A DNA stretch of 6,136 nucleotides from Actinobacteria bacterium ADurb.Bin346 (GCA_002068775.1 MWAX01000076.1:1-6136), one strand, 5' to 3'. Counted from the stretch's first letter, positions 1 to 5,845 are shown. The notes: generated by a model from the letters alone, not told the origin. Numbers and translations are program-made.

Positions 1-703
1 TGCCCTGGTTTTGCTGTCCCATCATCTTTATCTTTGTAAGGTATCTGTAAGTAGTGTAACCGCCGGCTGAGGCATAGTGGACATTATTTGTGGCGACAAC
101 TGGTATTTTCATTTTTCCGGCAAATGATAAAAGCGTTTCTGAAGCGGTATTAAGGCTTTTTGAAAGTCCTGCCAGCCTGTATCTCTGTATTTCTATATAA
201 AAATCACTGCCAAATAATTCAAGCATCATTCTTGAAAGTTTCTCCGCCCCCTGTGTATCTTTTTTTGTAAGAAGCAACGGCAAACCTCCATGACGGCATC
301 CGCTCAGGCATATAAGGCCCTCACAGTGATTTTTAATTTCATTTATTCCAATGCATGGTATAAAATTTGTGTCTTTTGTCCTGTTTATGGTATGTGAAAT
401 ACTTACAAGGCGGCACAGGTTTGCATAGCCTTTTTTATTTTTTGCCAGCAGCACAATGTGTGAAGGCATCTCTGCGCCAAAATAACTCCCGGAAAGTAAA
501 AGGCACAACTCGCAGCCTATCACCGGCTTGATGCCTGCTGATTTTGCCTGTCTGTAAAATTCCACAGCCCCGCTCATAACATATTTATCAGTCAATGCAA
601 GCGACTTCATTCCAAGCACGGTGCATGTCTGCAGGAGATCCGGTATCCTGGCAGAGGACTCAAGAATGCTGAACTGGCTATGAACATGCAGATGGGCAAA
701 CAT
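1..703 (-). CDS. dnaE: DNA polymerase III alpha subunit (DnaE family), N-terminal PHP part, probably SOS-inducible; runs off left edge
   Basis: Reading leftward from the ATG at 703, the frame stays open for 234 codons to the window edge, so only the N-terminus is present. Seen: HLHVHS at residues 4-9, ALTDK at 36-40, AGIKPVIGCE at 56-65, SHIVLLAKN at 81-89, LSGCRHGGLP at 133-142 and VVATNNVHY at 202-210. These are the landmarks, in order, of the PHP domain that opens bacterial replicative and error-prone DnaE polymerases; the palm, fingers and beta-clamp-binding parts would lie beyond the window. An in-frame ATG at 736 lies inside the LexA box, and the DnaE match begins at the 703 ATG, so 703 was chosen. 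No clear Shine-Dalgarno precedes it. Several expected PHP metal ligands differ (E15, K40 and N207 where Asp, His and Asp are usual). The LexA box suggests a damage-induced, ImuC/DnaE2-like or accessory polymerase rather than the housekeeping replicase. DnaE family membership is near certain; the subtype is inference. Confidence 0.92.
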   Translation of the reverse strand, partial: MFAHLHVHSQFSILESSARIPDLLQTCTVLGMKSLALTDKYVMSGAVEFYRQAKSAGIKPVIGCELCLLLSGSYFGAEMPSHIVLLAKNKKGYANLCRLVSISHTINRTKDTNFIPCIGINEIKNHCEGLICLSGCRHGGLPLLLTKKDTQGAEKLSRMMLELFGSDFYIEIQRYRLAGLSKSLNTASETLLSFAGKMKIPVVATNNVHYASAGGYTTYRYLTKIKMMGQQNQG

Positions 704-721
704 ATTATTATAAATAAAAAT

Positions 722-727
722 ATTATA
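722..727 (-). promoter_or_regulatory. Candidate -10 element of the dnaE promoter
   Basis: The minus strand reads TATAAT here, a perfect match to the sigma-70/sigma-A -10 consensus, 18 bases before the ATG at 703 and just downstream of the LexA box. A bound repressor would then sit between -35 and -10. No good -35 hexamer is seen at 17 bp. Transcription from here would leave a leader of only about a dozen bases. A second -10-like hexamer, TACAAT on the minus strand at 752-757, lies on the other side of the box. The region is so AT-rich that chance matches are likely. Confidence 0.4.
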
Positions 728-729
728 AG

Positions 730-743
730 CGAACATATGTTCG
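730..743 (-). promoter_or_regulatory. LexA/DinR SOS box
   Basis: The sequence CGAACATATGTTCG is a perfect 14-bp palindrome. It contains the GAAC-N4-GTTC core of the LexA (DinR) operator known from Firmicutes and Actinobacteria, including flanking C and G and the purine/pyrimidine pattern in the centre. It lies 27 bp upstream of the dnaE start, beside a perfect TATAAT, which is where an SOS operator would block initiation. The match and position are seen; LexA binding is inferred. No second copy was noticed in the window. Confidence 0.85.
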
Positions 744-812
744 ACTATAATATTGTATATCATTGTTTTTTATTTGTACAGCAAAAATAAAATAAACGGC
801 GGCAAATAAATT

Positions 813-833
813 AAAAAAATACCAGCAGCGGTA
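813..833 (-). terminator. Possible weak intrinsic terminator after the sensor kinase gene
   Basis: On the minus strand, starting 18 bases past the kinase stop codon, TACCG-CTGC-TGGTA can fold into a 5-bp stem (one G-T pair) with a 4-base loop, followed directly by seven T. The position suits termination of the aldolase-to-kinase transcription unit before the dnaE promoter. The stem is short, so efficiency is doubtful. Confidence 0.4.
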
Positions 834-851
834 GAATACCCCTGTTATTTT

Positions 852-2294
852 TTACCGGTTAAGCGGTATTTTAAAAATGAAGGTATTTATATTTTCCTTT
901 GAGTCAAAATCAAGGTCTGCTCCAAGTATGCCGGCGATTCTTCTTGAGATGGCAAGCCCCAGCCCGAACCCCTTGATATTCTTGAATTCATATTTTTTTG
1001 ACCTGTAAAACATATTGTATATTTTATCCCTCTCATCTTCTGTTATATTCAGCCCGCTGTTTGAAACTGAGATTATAACTGATTCATCGTCTGAAATACT
1101 GTTAATTATTATTTCAGATTCTGTGTTTGAATATTTTATTGCATTATTTATAAGATTGGAGATGACTGTTTGTATAAGATATTTATCACTAAAAAGTTTT
1201 GTTTCCGGCATTATGGCAAAAGTCTTTTTTATCTTAAGCCTGTTTCTGCCAAGTTCAGGCTCATATAGCTTCAGGAGGTCATTTATCATTTTTTCAAAGT
1301 TTACTTCTTCTTTTGAAATCTCGATTATCCGGTTTTCAATCTTTGAAAGCATCAGCAGACTTTCAGTTATGTTCTCAAGATCTTTTGATTTGTTTTTTAT
1401 TATGTCCAGCGCCTCATTTATCTCTTCTTCAGTAGAATACACACCTTCAGTTATTCCCACTGCATAACCGTTTATTGAAGTTATCATATTTTTTATTTCA
1501 TGTGAAAGCATATAAGTAAAATCCTTGAGGGACTCCTGGCTTCTTTGTATTTTGTTTTTCATTATATTTACATTTCTTGCCAGAATGCCTATTTCATCTT
1601 TACCCATTGCCCTGATATTTTCACTATAATCACCATTTGATATCCTGCCTACTGACCGGTTAAGCCTCATTATGGGAGTTGAAATGTTTTTACCGAGAAC
1701 AAGACCTGTGATTATTGAAATAAGTCCGGCAAGCACAAAGATAAGAAGCATCTCGATGGTATACCTGACTGGCGGCAGCGCAAGCTCTGTCTGTTTTTTA
1801 AGAAAAATAGAAAGATAATTTTTATCTTTTACAGGAAATTCTTTTATTGATATATAATACCTGTTATTTTTAATATCAGCCATTATAAGCTTACCGGATT
1901 CCTGCCTGCCGGAAATAGTCAGAAGATCCGTTACATTTAAAAAGCTTTTAATCTCTTTGCTTGAAAGCAGAAGGTTTTTAAAATCTTCATTTTCAAGGTT
2001 TAAAGAATTAATCAGTATGTTCATATCAGTGTCTGCAATTATTATTTCCACTCCTGCAATATCTTCAAATCTCTTCAGATAGTCAGAGCCGGTGAGGAAG
2101 TCGATTGCCTTTTGGGGCTCGCTGTAAGTACTGCTGATATATTCTGTAAGCTTGTTATTTTGCTCTGCAAGGTTAAAAAGACGAACATTGCGGTTGTTAA
2201 CAAGAAAAAGTTGAGTAAAAGAAAAAGCAGTAATAAAAATTACAAAAAATAATGTCAGGGCTACAGTGACAGTTATTTTTTCCTGTATTTTCAT
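852..2294 (-). CDS. Membrane sensor histidine kinase (HAMP-HisKA-HATPase)
   Basis: A 480-residue two-component sensor kinase. Residues 8-31 form a first membrane helix, about 32-175 an extracytoplasmic sensor region of no recognised fold, and 179-201 a second helix leading into a HAMP linker (to about 250). The dimerisation/phosphoacceptor helix carries SHEIKNM with the phosphorylated histidine at H265. The ATPase part shows the N-box (N380, N384 in NLINNAIKY), an F-box (IYNMFY, 425-430) and a GFGLGLAIS G2 box at 442-450. Two motifs depart from the common form: the proline usual a few residues after the H-box histidine is replaced by M270, and the G1 box reads SNSGLN, with N412 and N416 where D and G of DxGxG are usual. 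Asn at the first position occurs in active kinases, so activity is still expected. The ATG overlaps the response regulator stop by 4 bp, with GGAG five bases before it, so the two are translationally coupled partners. Its signal is unknown. Confidence 0.93.
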   Translation of the reverse strand: MKIQEKITVTVALTLFFVIFITAFSFTQLFLVNNRNVRLFNLAEQNNKLTEYISSTYSEPQKAIDFLTGSDYLKRFEDIAGVEIIIADTDMNILINSLNLENEDFKNLLLSSKEIKSFLNVTDLLTISGRQESGKLIMADIKNNRYYISIKEFPVKDKNYLSIFLKKQTELALPPVRYTIEMLLIFVLAGLISIITGLVLGKNISTPIMRLNRSVGRISNGDYSENIRAMGKDEIGILARNVNIMKNKIQRSQESLKDFTYMLSHEIKNMITSINGYAVGITEGVYSTEEEINEALDIIKNKSKDLENITESLLMLSKIENRIIEISKEEVNFEKMINDLLKLYEPELGRNRLKIKKTFAIMPETKLFSDKYLIQTVISNLINNAIKYSNTESEIIINSISDDESVIISVSNSGLNITEDERDKIYNMFYRSKKYEFKNIKGFGLGLAISRRIAGILGADLDFDSKENINTFIFKIPLNR

Positions 2295-3151
2295 TTGCTC
2301 TCCATTTTGTGGTTTAAAGCCTCATCATAATTGAGCTTGTATCCAACAGACCACACAGTCTTTATAAGGTTTCCTCTCAGATCACCGATTTTTTTTCTGA
2401 GCTCTTTGACATGAACATCTATTGTCCTTGATTCTCCAATAAAATCGTACCCCCATATTTTTTCAAGCAGTTTTTCACGGCTCAAAACAATGTTTTTATT
2501 CTCAATGAAATAAAGCAGCATATTGTATTCCTTGTTGGTCAGCCTGACCTCTTCACCATCTACACGGACCATCCTTGAAGAAGGATTTATTTCAACTTTC
2601 TTTATTATTTCTAAGTCCTCCTGTCTTTTTTTAATTATTGCAGGTATGGATAGTTTTATTTCCTGGTGGAATATTTTTTCCGGCAGTTTGATCTCAAGCG
2701 GTGCTATCCTGTATGAAACAGTGATTGTCTCTTCAGGCAGGATAGGGAGCGCGGCGGCAGGCTTTCTTGTCATGATGCCTGATATCGGGCCGCGGCGCAT
2801 TATTGCTTTTATCCTTGCAACCAGTTCTTTGGGGTTGAAAGGTTTGGTCATATAATCGTCTGCACCCAGCTCCAGCCCTGTAATTTTATCAGTATCTTCA
2901 CTTTTTGCGGTCAGCATTATAATAGGTATGTCTGAAAACATCCTGACCTGTCTGCAAAGCTCTGTTCCGCTTATATCCGGCAGCATGAGGTCAAGTACGA
3001 CAAGCTGAAATGAGCCGGGGTCAGAAGATAACATCTTTAATGCAATACTTCCATTTTTAGCAGTTTCAACAATATAGTTTTCTTTCTGCAGGAAGTCTTT
3101 TATCAGCTTCCTTATGGCTTCATCATCATCAATTACAAGGATTTTTTCCAT
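2291..3151 (-). CDS. OmpR-family response regulator with an unusually long interdomain linker
   Basis: A DNA-binding response regulator of 286 residues from the ATG at 3151. The receiver domain (about 1-120) has the acidic pocket D8-D10 in VIDDDE, the phospho-acceptor D54 in VLDLMLPD, T81 in MLTAK and K103 in TKPF. The winged-helix domain (about 184-276) has RLTNKEYNMLLYF, then SRTIDVHVKELRKKIG as the recognition helix region, and WSVGYKL at the end. Between them lie about 60 residues (121-183), where the family usually has roughly 5-20; this explains the length against the usual 225-235 residues. The linker is rich in P, I, K and E and holds two EIKL motifs (153-156, 164-167). The frame stays open upstream to a GTG at 3274, which would add 41 residues, but that stretch is tandem-repeat DNA and the receiver fold starts at MEKILVIDDD, so 3151 was preferred. 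The ribosome site is weak (AGG five bases before ATG). Its partner is the overlapping kinase; targets are unknown. Confidence 0.93.
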   Translation of the reverse strand: MEKILVIDDDEAIRKLIKDFLQKENYIVETAKNGSIALKMLSSDPGSFQLVVLDLMLPDISGTELCRQVRMFSDIPIIMLTAKSEDTDKITGLELGADDYMTKPFNPKELVARIKAIMRRGPISGIMTRKPAAALPILPEETITVSYRIAPLEIKLPEKIFHQEIKLSIPAIIKKRQEDLEIIKKVEINPSSRMVRVDGEEVRLTNKEYNMLLYFIENKNIVLSREKLLEKIWGYDFIGESRTIDVHVKELRKKIGDLRGNLIKTVWSVGYKLNYDEALNHKMESK

Positions 3152-3284
3152 ACCTGCCTGCCCCGCACCTGGCTGCAACACACTGCCTTTCACACGCCGC
3201 CTTCCACTCATATTTGCCTGCCATGCACTGCCTTTCACATCATACTTGTCTATCACATACTGCCTGCAACGCACTTGCCTGCCT
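3152..3284 (-). repeat. Degenerate tandem repeat array, about 45-bp period, ahead of the response regulator
   Basis: Three related copies start, on the plus strand, at 3173, 3218 and 3264 with CTGCAACACACTGCC, CTGCCATGCACTGCC and CTGCAACGCACTTGCC. The first two share the 14-mer CACTGCCTTTCACA (3181-3194 and 3226-3239), exactly 45 bp apart; about 19 of their first 22 bases agree. TGCCTGCC also recurs at 3155-3162, 3215-3222 and 3276-3283. The block is visibly richer in G+C than its surroundings and fills most of the 182 bp between the DeoR stop and the response regulator start. On the minus strand it is open in the regulator frame, and the 45-bp unit gives a 15-residue echo beginning VKGS. It may be a decayed intergenic repeat, a multi-copy protein-binding site or, less likely, coding. 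No convincing promoter was seen in it. Confidence 0.75.
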
Positions 3285-3333
3285 GAGTTTAATAATCAAC
3301 TGCCGGCTATTCCAGGTCAGCATTTGAAATAAT

Positions 3334-4113
3334 TTAAACCAGTATAACTTCTATTTCCATCTCCTGCAGTTTTTCTGTGAATCCTTTGTCGGCTTCCATG
3401 TCGCTTATAAAAGTATTTATCTTCTTTACAGGTGCAACAAAATTAATTGAAATATGGCCTATTTTTGAGTAGTCACACAAAGCGACTACATGCTTTGCGC
3501 AATTTATTATGTATCTTTTTGTCTGTGCCTCAATAAAGTCAACTGCTGTAATCCCTTTTTCCAGATCAATGCCGCTTATTCCGATAAAAGCTGTATCTGC
3601 AAATATATTCCTGAATGCATTATCTGCAATTGGTCCGACAAGCGAGAGAGTATCACTGTTAAGGACCCCTCCGCTCAGTATTATCTTATAATCCGGATTT
3701 GTTTTCCCTAGAAGAGCTGCTATCTCACAGCTGTTGGTAATAATTGTAAGGTTTTTCCTGCTTGTTATATTTAAAGCCAGCTGGTATCCGGTGGTGCCAG
3801 CTTCTATTAATATGACCTCATCATCGCCTATAAGAGAATAAGCTGCAAGAGCGATTCTTTTTTTCTCATCAATGTTTTTTTCTTTCTGAATATCAAATTT
3901 CATCTCATGTCCAACTGAGACTATATTGATAGCCCCACCGTGAGTCCTTCGCACAAGGCCTTTTGATGCAAGTCTGTTAAGATCTCTCCTTATTGTGGTC
4001 TCGGAAACTTTTAGAGCCCTGGCTGTATCAATAGCTGATATACTGCCTGCCCTGTTTATAAAATTAAGGATATATTCCCTTCGCTCTTCTCCGAGCATCT
4101 TATTAGTAATCAT
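3334..4113 (-). CDS. DeoR-family transcriptional repressor
   Basis: A 259-residue protein of the usual length for DeoR-type regulators, which repress sugar metabolism genes and are released by a phosphorylated sugar. The N-terminal winged helix-turn-helix runs from about residue 8 to 62, with the family signature SETTIRRDLNRLASKGLVRR and THGGA at 37-61. The C-terminal effector domain (about 80-240) is an isomerase-like fold; EAGTTGYQLA (104-113), ITNS (125-128), LSGG (146-149), FIGISGID (176-183) and CDYSKIGH (213-220) are its usual sugar-phosphate-pocket landmarks. It follows the aldolase gene by 20 bp in the same direction, so it very likely senses a substrate or product of that enzyme and represses its own operon. 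The start at 4113 has no strong Shine-Dalgarno; an ATG five codons later is possible. The family is secure; the inducer is unknown. Confidence 0.93.
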   Translation of the reverse strand: MITNKMLGEERREYILNFINRAGSISAIDTARALKVSETTIRRDLNRLASKGLVRRTHGGAINIVSVGHEMKFDIQKEKNIDEKKRIALAAYSLIGDDEVILIEAGTTGYQLALNITSRKNLTIITNSCEIAALLGKTNPDYKIILSGGVLNSDTLSLVGPIADNAFRNIFADTAFIGISGIDLEKGITAVDFIEAQTKRYIINCAKHVVALCDYSKIGHISINFVAPVKKINTFISDMEADKGFTEKLQEMEIEVILV

Positions 4114-4133
4114 TGTCTTTTATTAATCTGGTT

Positions 4134-4940
4134 TTAAAGACTGAATTTTCTGGCAGCTTCTTCGGGGCTGGTTTCTTCATTCATGACTTCATTCAGTGCA
4201 GAAATAAGATTTTTAGGGTCTGAAGCCATGAAAATGTTCCTGCCAAAAATTATTCCCCTTGCGCCTGCCTTAACTGTATTTTGTGCTTTAGTGAGCACTT
4301 CAATATCGGTGTTTAATTTTTCTGCGCCGATTGAGAAGACGGGCACTGGAGTATTTGCCACCACCTCATGAAATTTATTTGTAAAAAATACCTTAACAAG
4401 GTCTGCCCCAAGCTCTGCCATGACTCTTGAAACCCTTTTGACTTTTTCGTGGAGCGCATCAGCAGAGATTTCGGCATGCTCAACAACATAGCATTCACCT
4501 ATAAGCGGTATTCCCAAATTTTCTTTCTGGCGCACAACTTCTGAGAATATGCCCACATTAATTGTCTCCATTTCTTCGTCATTGTTTTCAAGAAACAGGG
4601 AGCATATAACCAGCTCTCCACCATCCTGAACCGCATCTTCAACTGCTGTGGCTACCTCTGTAAAGCCCTTCCTGTATTCGAGAGGGTAATAAAAAGCGCT
4701 TGACCAGTTTATTCTTATAACCGGCATCGGCGAGTTTTTAAGTGCAAAAAGATCCCAGTTCCGCCTGAGTGAAAACCTTGAAAGAAGAAGGGCGTCGGTG
4801 CCCATGCATTTTTCTATGGCTTCTCTTGAGCTTTCAATCCCGGGCTGATCGCCGTACTCAAGGACATGGTCGATTGCAGAAATAACAAGATTCTTTTTTT
4901 GCCCGAAAAGTCTTTTGATCCTAAGGTCTATCCCTGACAT
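4134..4940 (-). CDS. Class I (Schiff-base) aldolase of the DeoC/LacD/FbaB/LsrF group
   Basis: A 268-residue TIM-barrel aldolase, cytoplasmic, probably cleaving or forming a phosphorylated sugar through a lysine Schiff base. Seen: SAIDHVLEYG near the start (21-30; D24 and H25 match the AxDHG strand of the FbaB/LsrF group), PVIRINWSS at 73-81, IPLIGEC at 144-150, ELGADLVKVFF at 176-186 with K183 as the likely Schiff-base lysine, PVPVFSIGAEK at 198-208, and AGARGIIFGRNIF at 225-237 as the phosphate-binding end of the barrel. The start is firm: GGAGGT lies seven bases before the ATG. It is the first gene of the run, followed by a DeoR-type repressor. Substrate cannot be read from sequence: fructose or tagatose bisphosphate, a deoxysugar phosphate, or an AI-2-type phosphate (LsrF) are all possible. 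No sugar kinase, isomerase or transporter is in the window. Confidence 0.88.
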   Translation of the reverse strand: MSGIDLRIKRLFGQKKNLVISAIDHVLEYGDQPGIESSREAIEKCMGTDALLLSRFSLRRNWDLFALKNSPMPVIRINWSSAFYYPLEYRKGFTEVATAVEDAVQDGGELVICSLFLENNDEEMETINVGIFSEVVRQKENLGIPLIGECYVVEHAEISADALHEKVKRVSRVMAELGADLVKVFFTNKFHEVVANTPVPVFSIGAEKLNTDIEVLTKAQNTVKAGARGIIFGRNIFMASDPKNLISALNEVMNEETSPEEAARKFSL

Positions 4941-4947
4941 TTTGAGT

Positions 4948-4953
4948 ACCTCC
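4948..4953 (-). promoter_or_regulatory. Strong Shine-Dalgarno of the aldolase gene
   Basis: The minus strand reads GGAGGT, seven bases before the ATG at 4940. It is the best ribosome site in the window and fixes the aldolase start. It contrasts with the weak or absent sites of the dnaE, DeoR and response regulator genes. Confidence 0.85.
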
Positions 4954-4958
4954 GCTTA

Positions 4959-4984
4959 AAAATTATTTTTTAAAATTATTTTTT
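4959..4984. repeat. 13-bp T-rich tandem repeat in the aldolase leader
   Basis: AAAATTATTTTTT occurs twice, head to tail and without mismatch (plus-strand reading), just upstream of the aldolase ribosome site. In the transcript it would be an A/U-rich unstructured leader next to the GGAGGT. It may be simple slippage in AT-rich DNA. Confidence 0.7.
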
Positions 4985-5005
4985 TAACAGTAAAAGAAAA
5001 GTTTT

Positions 5006-5035
5006 AAATATTCTTTTTTTAAACATTCTTTTTTT
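5006..5035. repeat. 15-bp tandem repeat with one mismatch in the aldolase leader
   Basis: AAATATTCTTTTTTT and AAACATTCTTTTTTT (plus strand) follow each other directly, differing at one base. They lie between the candidate aldolase promoter and its start codon. They could be slippage products or paired regulator half-sites; the sequence alone does not decide. Confidence 0.65.
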
Positions 5036-5103
5036 TATTTTTTATATAACACGCATTATTTATGATAAAAAATAAAAAAAACAAACAAATTCACATAAAT
5101 TAA

Positions 5104-5132
5104 AATATGCAAAAACATACAAATTCAGTCAA
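5104..5132 (-). promoter_or_regulatory. Candidate sigma-A promoter for the aldolase operon
   Basis: On the minus strand TTGACT (plus 5127-5132; five of six consensus bases) is separated by exactly 17 bp from CATATT (plus 5104-5109; four of six). This would give a leader of about 155 bases containing both T-rich tandem repeats. The good -35 and the spacing support it. The poor -10 and the AT-rich context limit confidence. Confidence 0.4.
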
Positions 5133-5148
5133 TTAATGAATGTAATTG

Positions 5149-5154
5149 TATAAT
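5149..5154 (+). promoter_or_regulatory. Candidate -10 element toward the 3D-domain gene
   Basis: A perfect TATAAT on the plus strand, within TTGTATAATATAG, about 150 bases before the 3D gene start. No convincing -35 lies 16-18 bp upstream. It sits 17 bp from the -35 of the opposite candidate promoter, so the two would be close to back to back. It could be a chance match. Confidence 0.28.
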
Positions 5155-5306
5155 ATAGTGTAATTTTCTGCAAGATATAAAAACTTTATATTGCTTTTAT
5201 ATTTTTATTGTGTTAATAAGTTAAAAACTTTTTTGGCTTGGAGCTGGCATGCTTTTTTGTATGTGAGCAGGCTGAAATATTTATCATTTAAAACTGGAGA
5301 TGCAAT

Positions 5307-5831
5307 ATGCTGAAAAAGTATAATATAGCGGTAAATATAGCATTCTGGATAATAGTTGCAGGAATAGTTGCTGTTTTCGCATTATCGCTTTTCGTACCGG
5401 GCCTGAAACTTAACTCTTATCTATTTGGCACACATAAAGAAGTCATTGTTGAAAAAGAGCCACTGGTGATAACAGAATATAAAGAGATTGAAAAGAAGAT
5501 AGAATGGTATTATTTCGTTGCAACAGGTTACAGCAGTAATGATTCCGGTCAGGGTACAGGAGCGCTCACTGCAACCGGAAAAGCTGTCAAAGAGGGTATA
5601 ATTGCAGTGGATCCGGAAATGATTCCCTATGGAACCGTGATTGAAATAAAGGATGTCGGTGTTTTTACAGCTGAAGATTGCGGCTCTAAAATCAAGGGCA
5701 ACAGGCTCGATATTTATTTTGATTCCCTGAAAGATGCTGAAGAATTTGGCAGGCAGGGAGTCTGGATAAGGTTTGTAAACGGGTCTTTCGATGCCGAAAA
5801 TATGGAAGTAGCACTTGCAGCAAAAAAATAA
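5307..5831 (+). CDS. Membrane-anchored 3D-domain protein, putative lytic transglycosylase (YuiC-like)
   Basis: A 174-residue protein with a short basic N-terminus (MLKK), one membrane helix at about 9-31, a charged spacer rich in E and K (43-66), and a C-terminal 3D domain (about 70-157). The three aspartates that name the domain are seen as D102 in AVDP, D124 in AEDCG and D135 in RLDIYF, with LTATGK (87-92), IPYGT (106-110) and IKGNR (129-133) as further family landmarks. Such domains share the MltA-type double-psi barrel and, in YuiC and related proteins, cut peptidoglycan glycan strands. The domain would face outward, anchored by the helix or released by a signal peptidase. The AED motif is followed by CGS where TGG is usual, placing a cysteine next to a catalytic-type aspartate. 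No LysM, G5 or SH3 wall-binding domain is present, so this is a minimal form. GGAG lies seven bases before the ATG. It is transcribed alone, divergently from the aldolase operon. Confidence 0.88.
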   Translation: MLKKYNIAVNIAFWIIVAGIVAVFALSLFVPGLKLNSYLFGTHKEVIVEKEPLVITEYKEIEKKIEWYYFVATGYSSNDSGQGTGALTATGKAVKEGIIAVDPEMIPYGTVIEIKDVGVFTAEDCGSKIKGNRLDIYFDSLKDAEEFGRQGVWIRFVNGSFDAENMEVALAAKK

Positions 5832-5845
5832 GGCACAGGAAATAA

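Larger units (their letters stand above)
4941..5306. other. AT-rich divergent intergenic region (366 bp)
   Basis: The space between the divergent aldolase and 3D-domain genes holds no credible reading frame and no recognisable riboswitch or small RNA. It has long A and T runs, two short tandem repeats on the aldolase side, a TTGACT -35 candidate for the aldolase, and a TATAAT candidate toward the 3D gene. Operators for the DeoR protein would be expected here, but no clear palindrome stands out from the AT background. The part nearest the 3D gene (about 5234-5275) is less AT-rich but shows no strong fold. Confidence 0.7.

Noticed and set aside
703..736. Alternative dnaE start at the ATG at 736
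   Set aside because: The ATG is the centre of the LexA palindrome, the 11 extra residues are AT-driven (N, I, Y, F), and DnaE similarity starts at the 703 ATG.
1015..1467. 150-codon plus-strand frame opposite the sensor kinase
   Set aside because: It is antisense to the conserved HisKA/HATPase part, shows no family resemblance and is made of the Ser/Phe/Ile-rich residues expected from the reverse strand of an AT-rich gene.
3152..3274. 41-residue N-terminal extension of the response regulator from the GTG at 3274
   Set aside because: The receiver domain begins exactly at the 3151 ATG, and the extension is encoded by tandem-repeat DNA without receiver homology. Kept as an open question in the findings but not in the CDS call.
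3299..3322. Imperfect hairpin just after the DeoR stop as a terminator
   Set aside because: CTG-A-CCTGG and GCCGGCAG on the minus strand can pair only with a bulge and a mismatch, and no T run follows.
4313..4498. 61-codon minus-strand frame within the aldolase gene
   Set aside because: It is an alternate frame of the aldolase, entirely inside its catalytic region, with no ribosome site or similarity.
5058..5100. Inverted repeat ATTTATG / CATAAAT with a 29-bp spacing as a DeoR operator
   Set aside because: Seven A/T-dominated base pairs at long spacing are expected by chance in this region, and no family operator consensus is matched.
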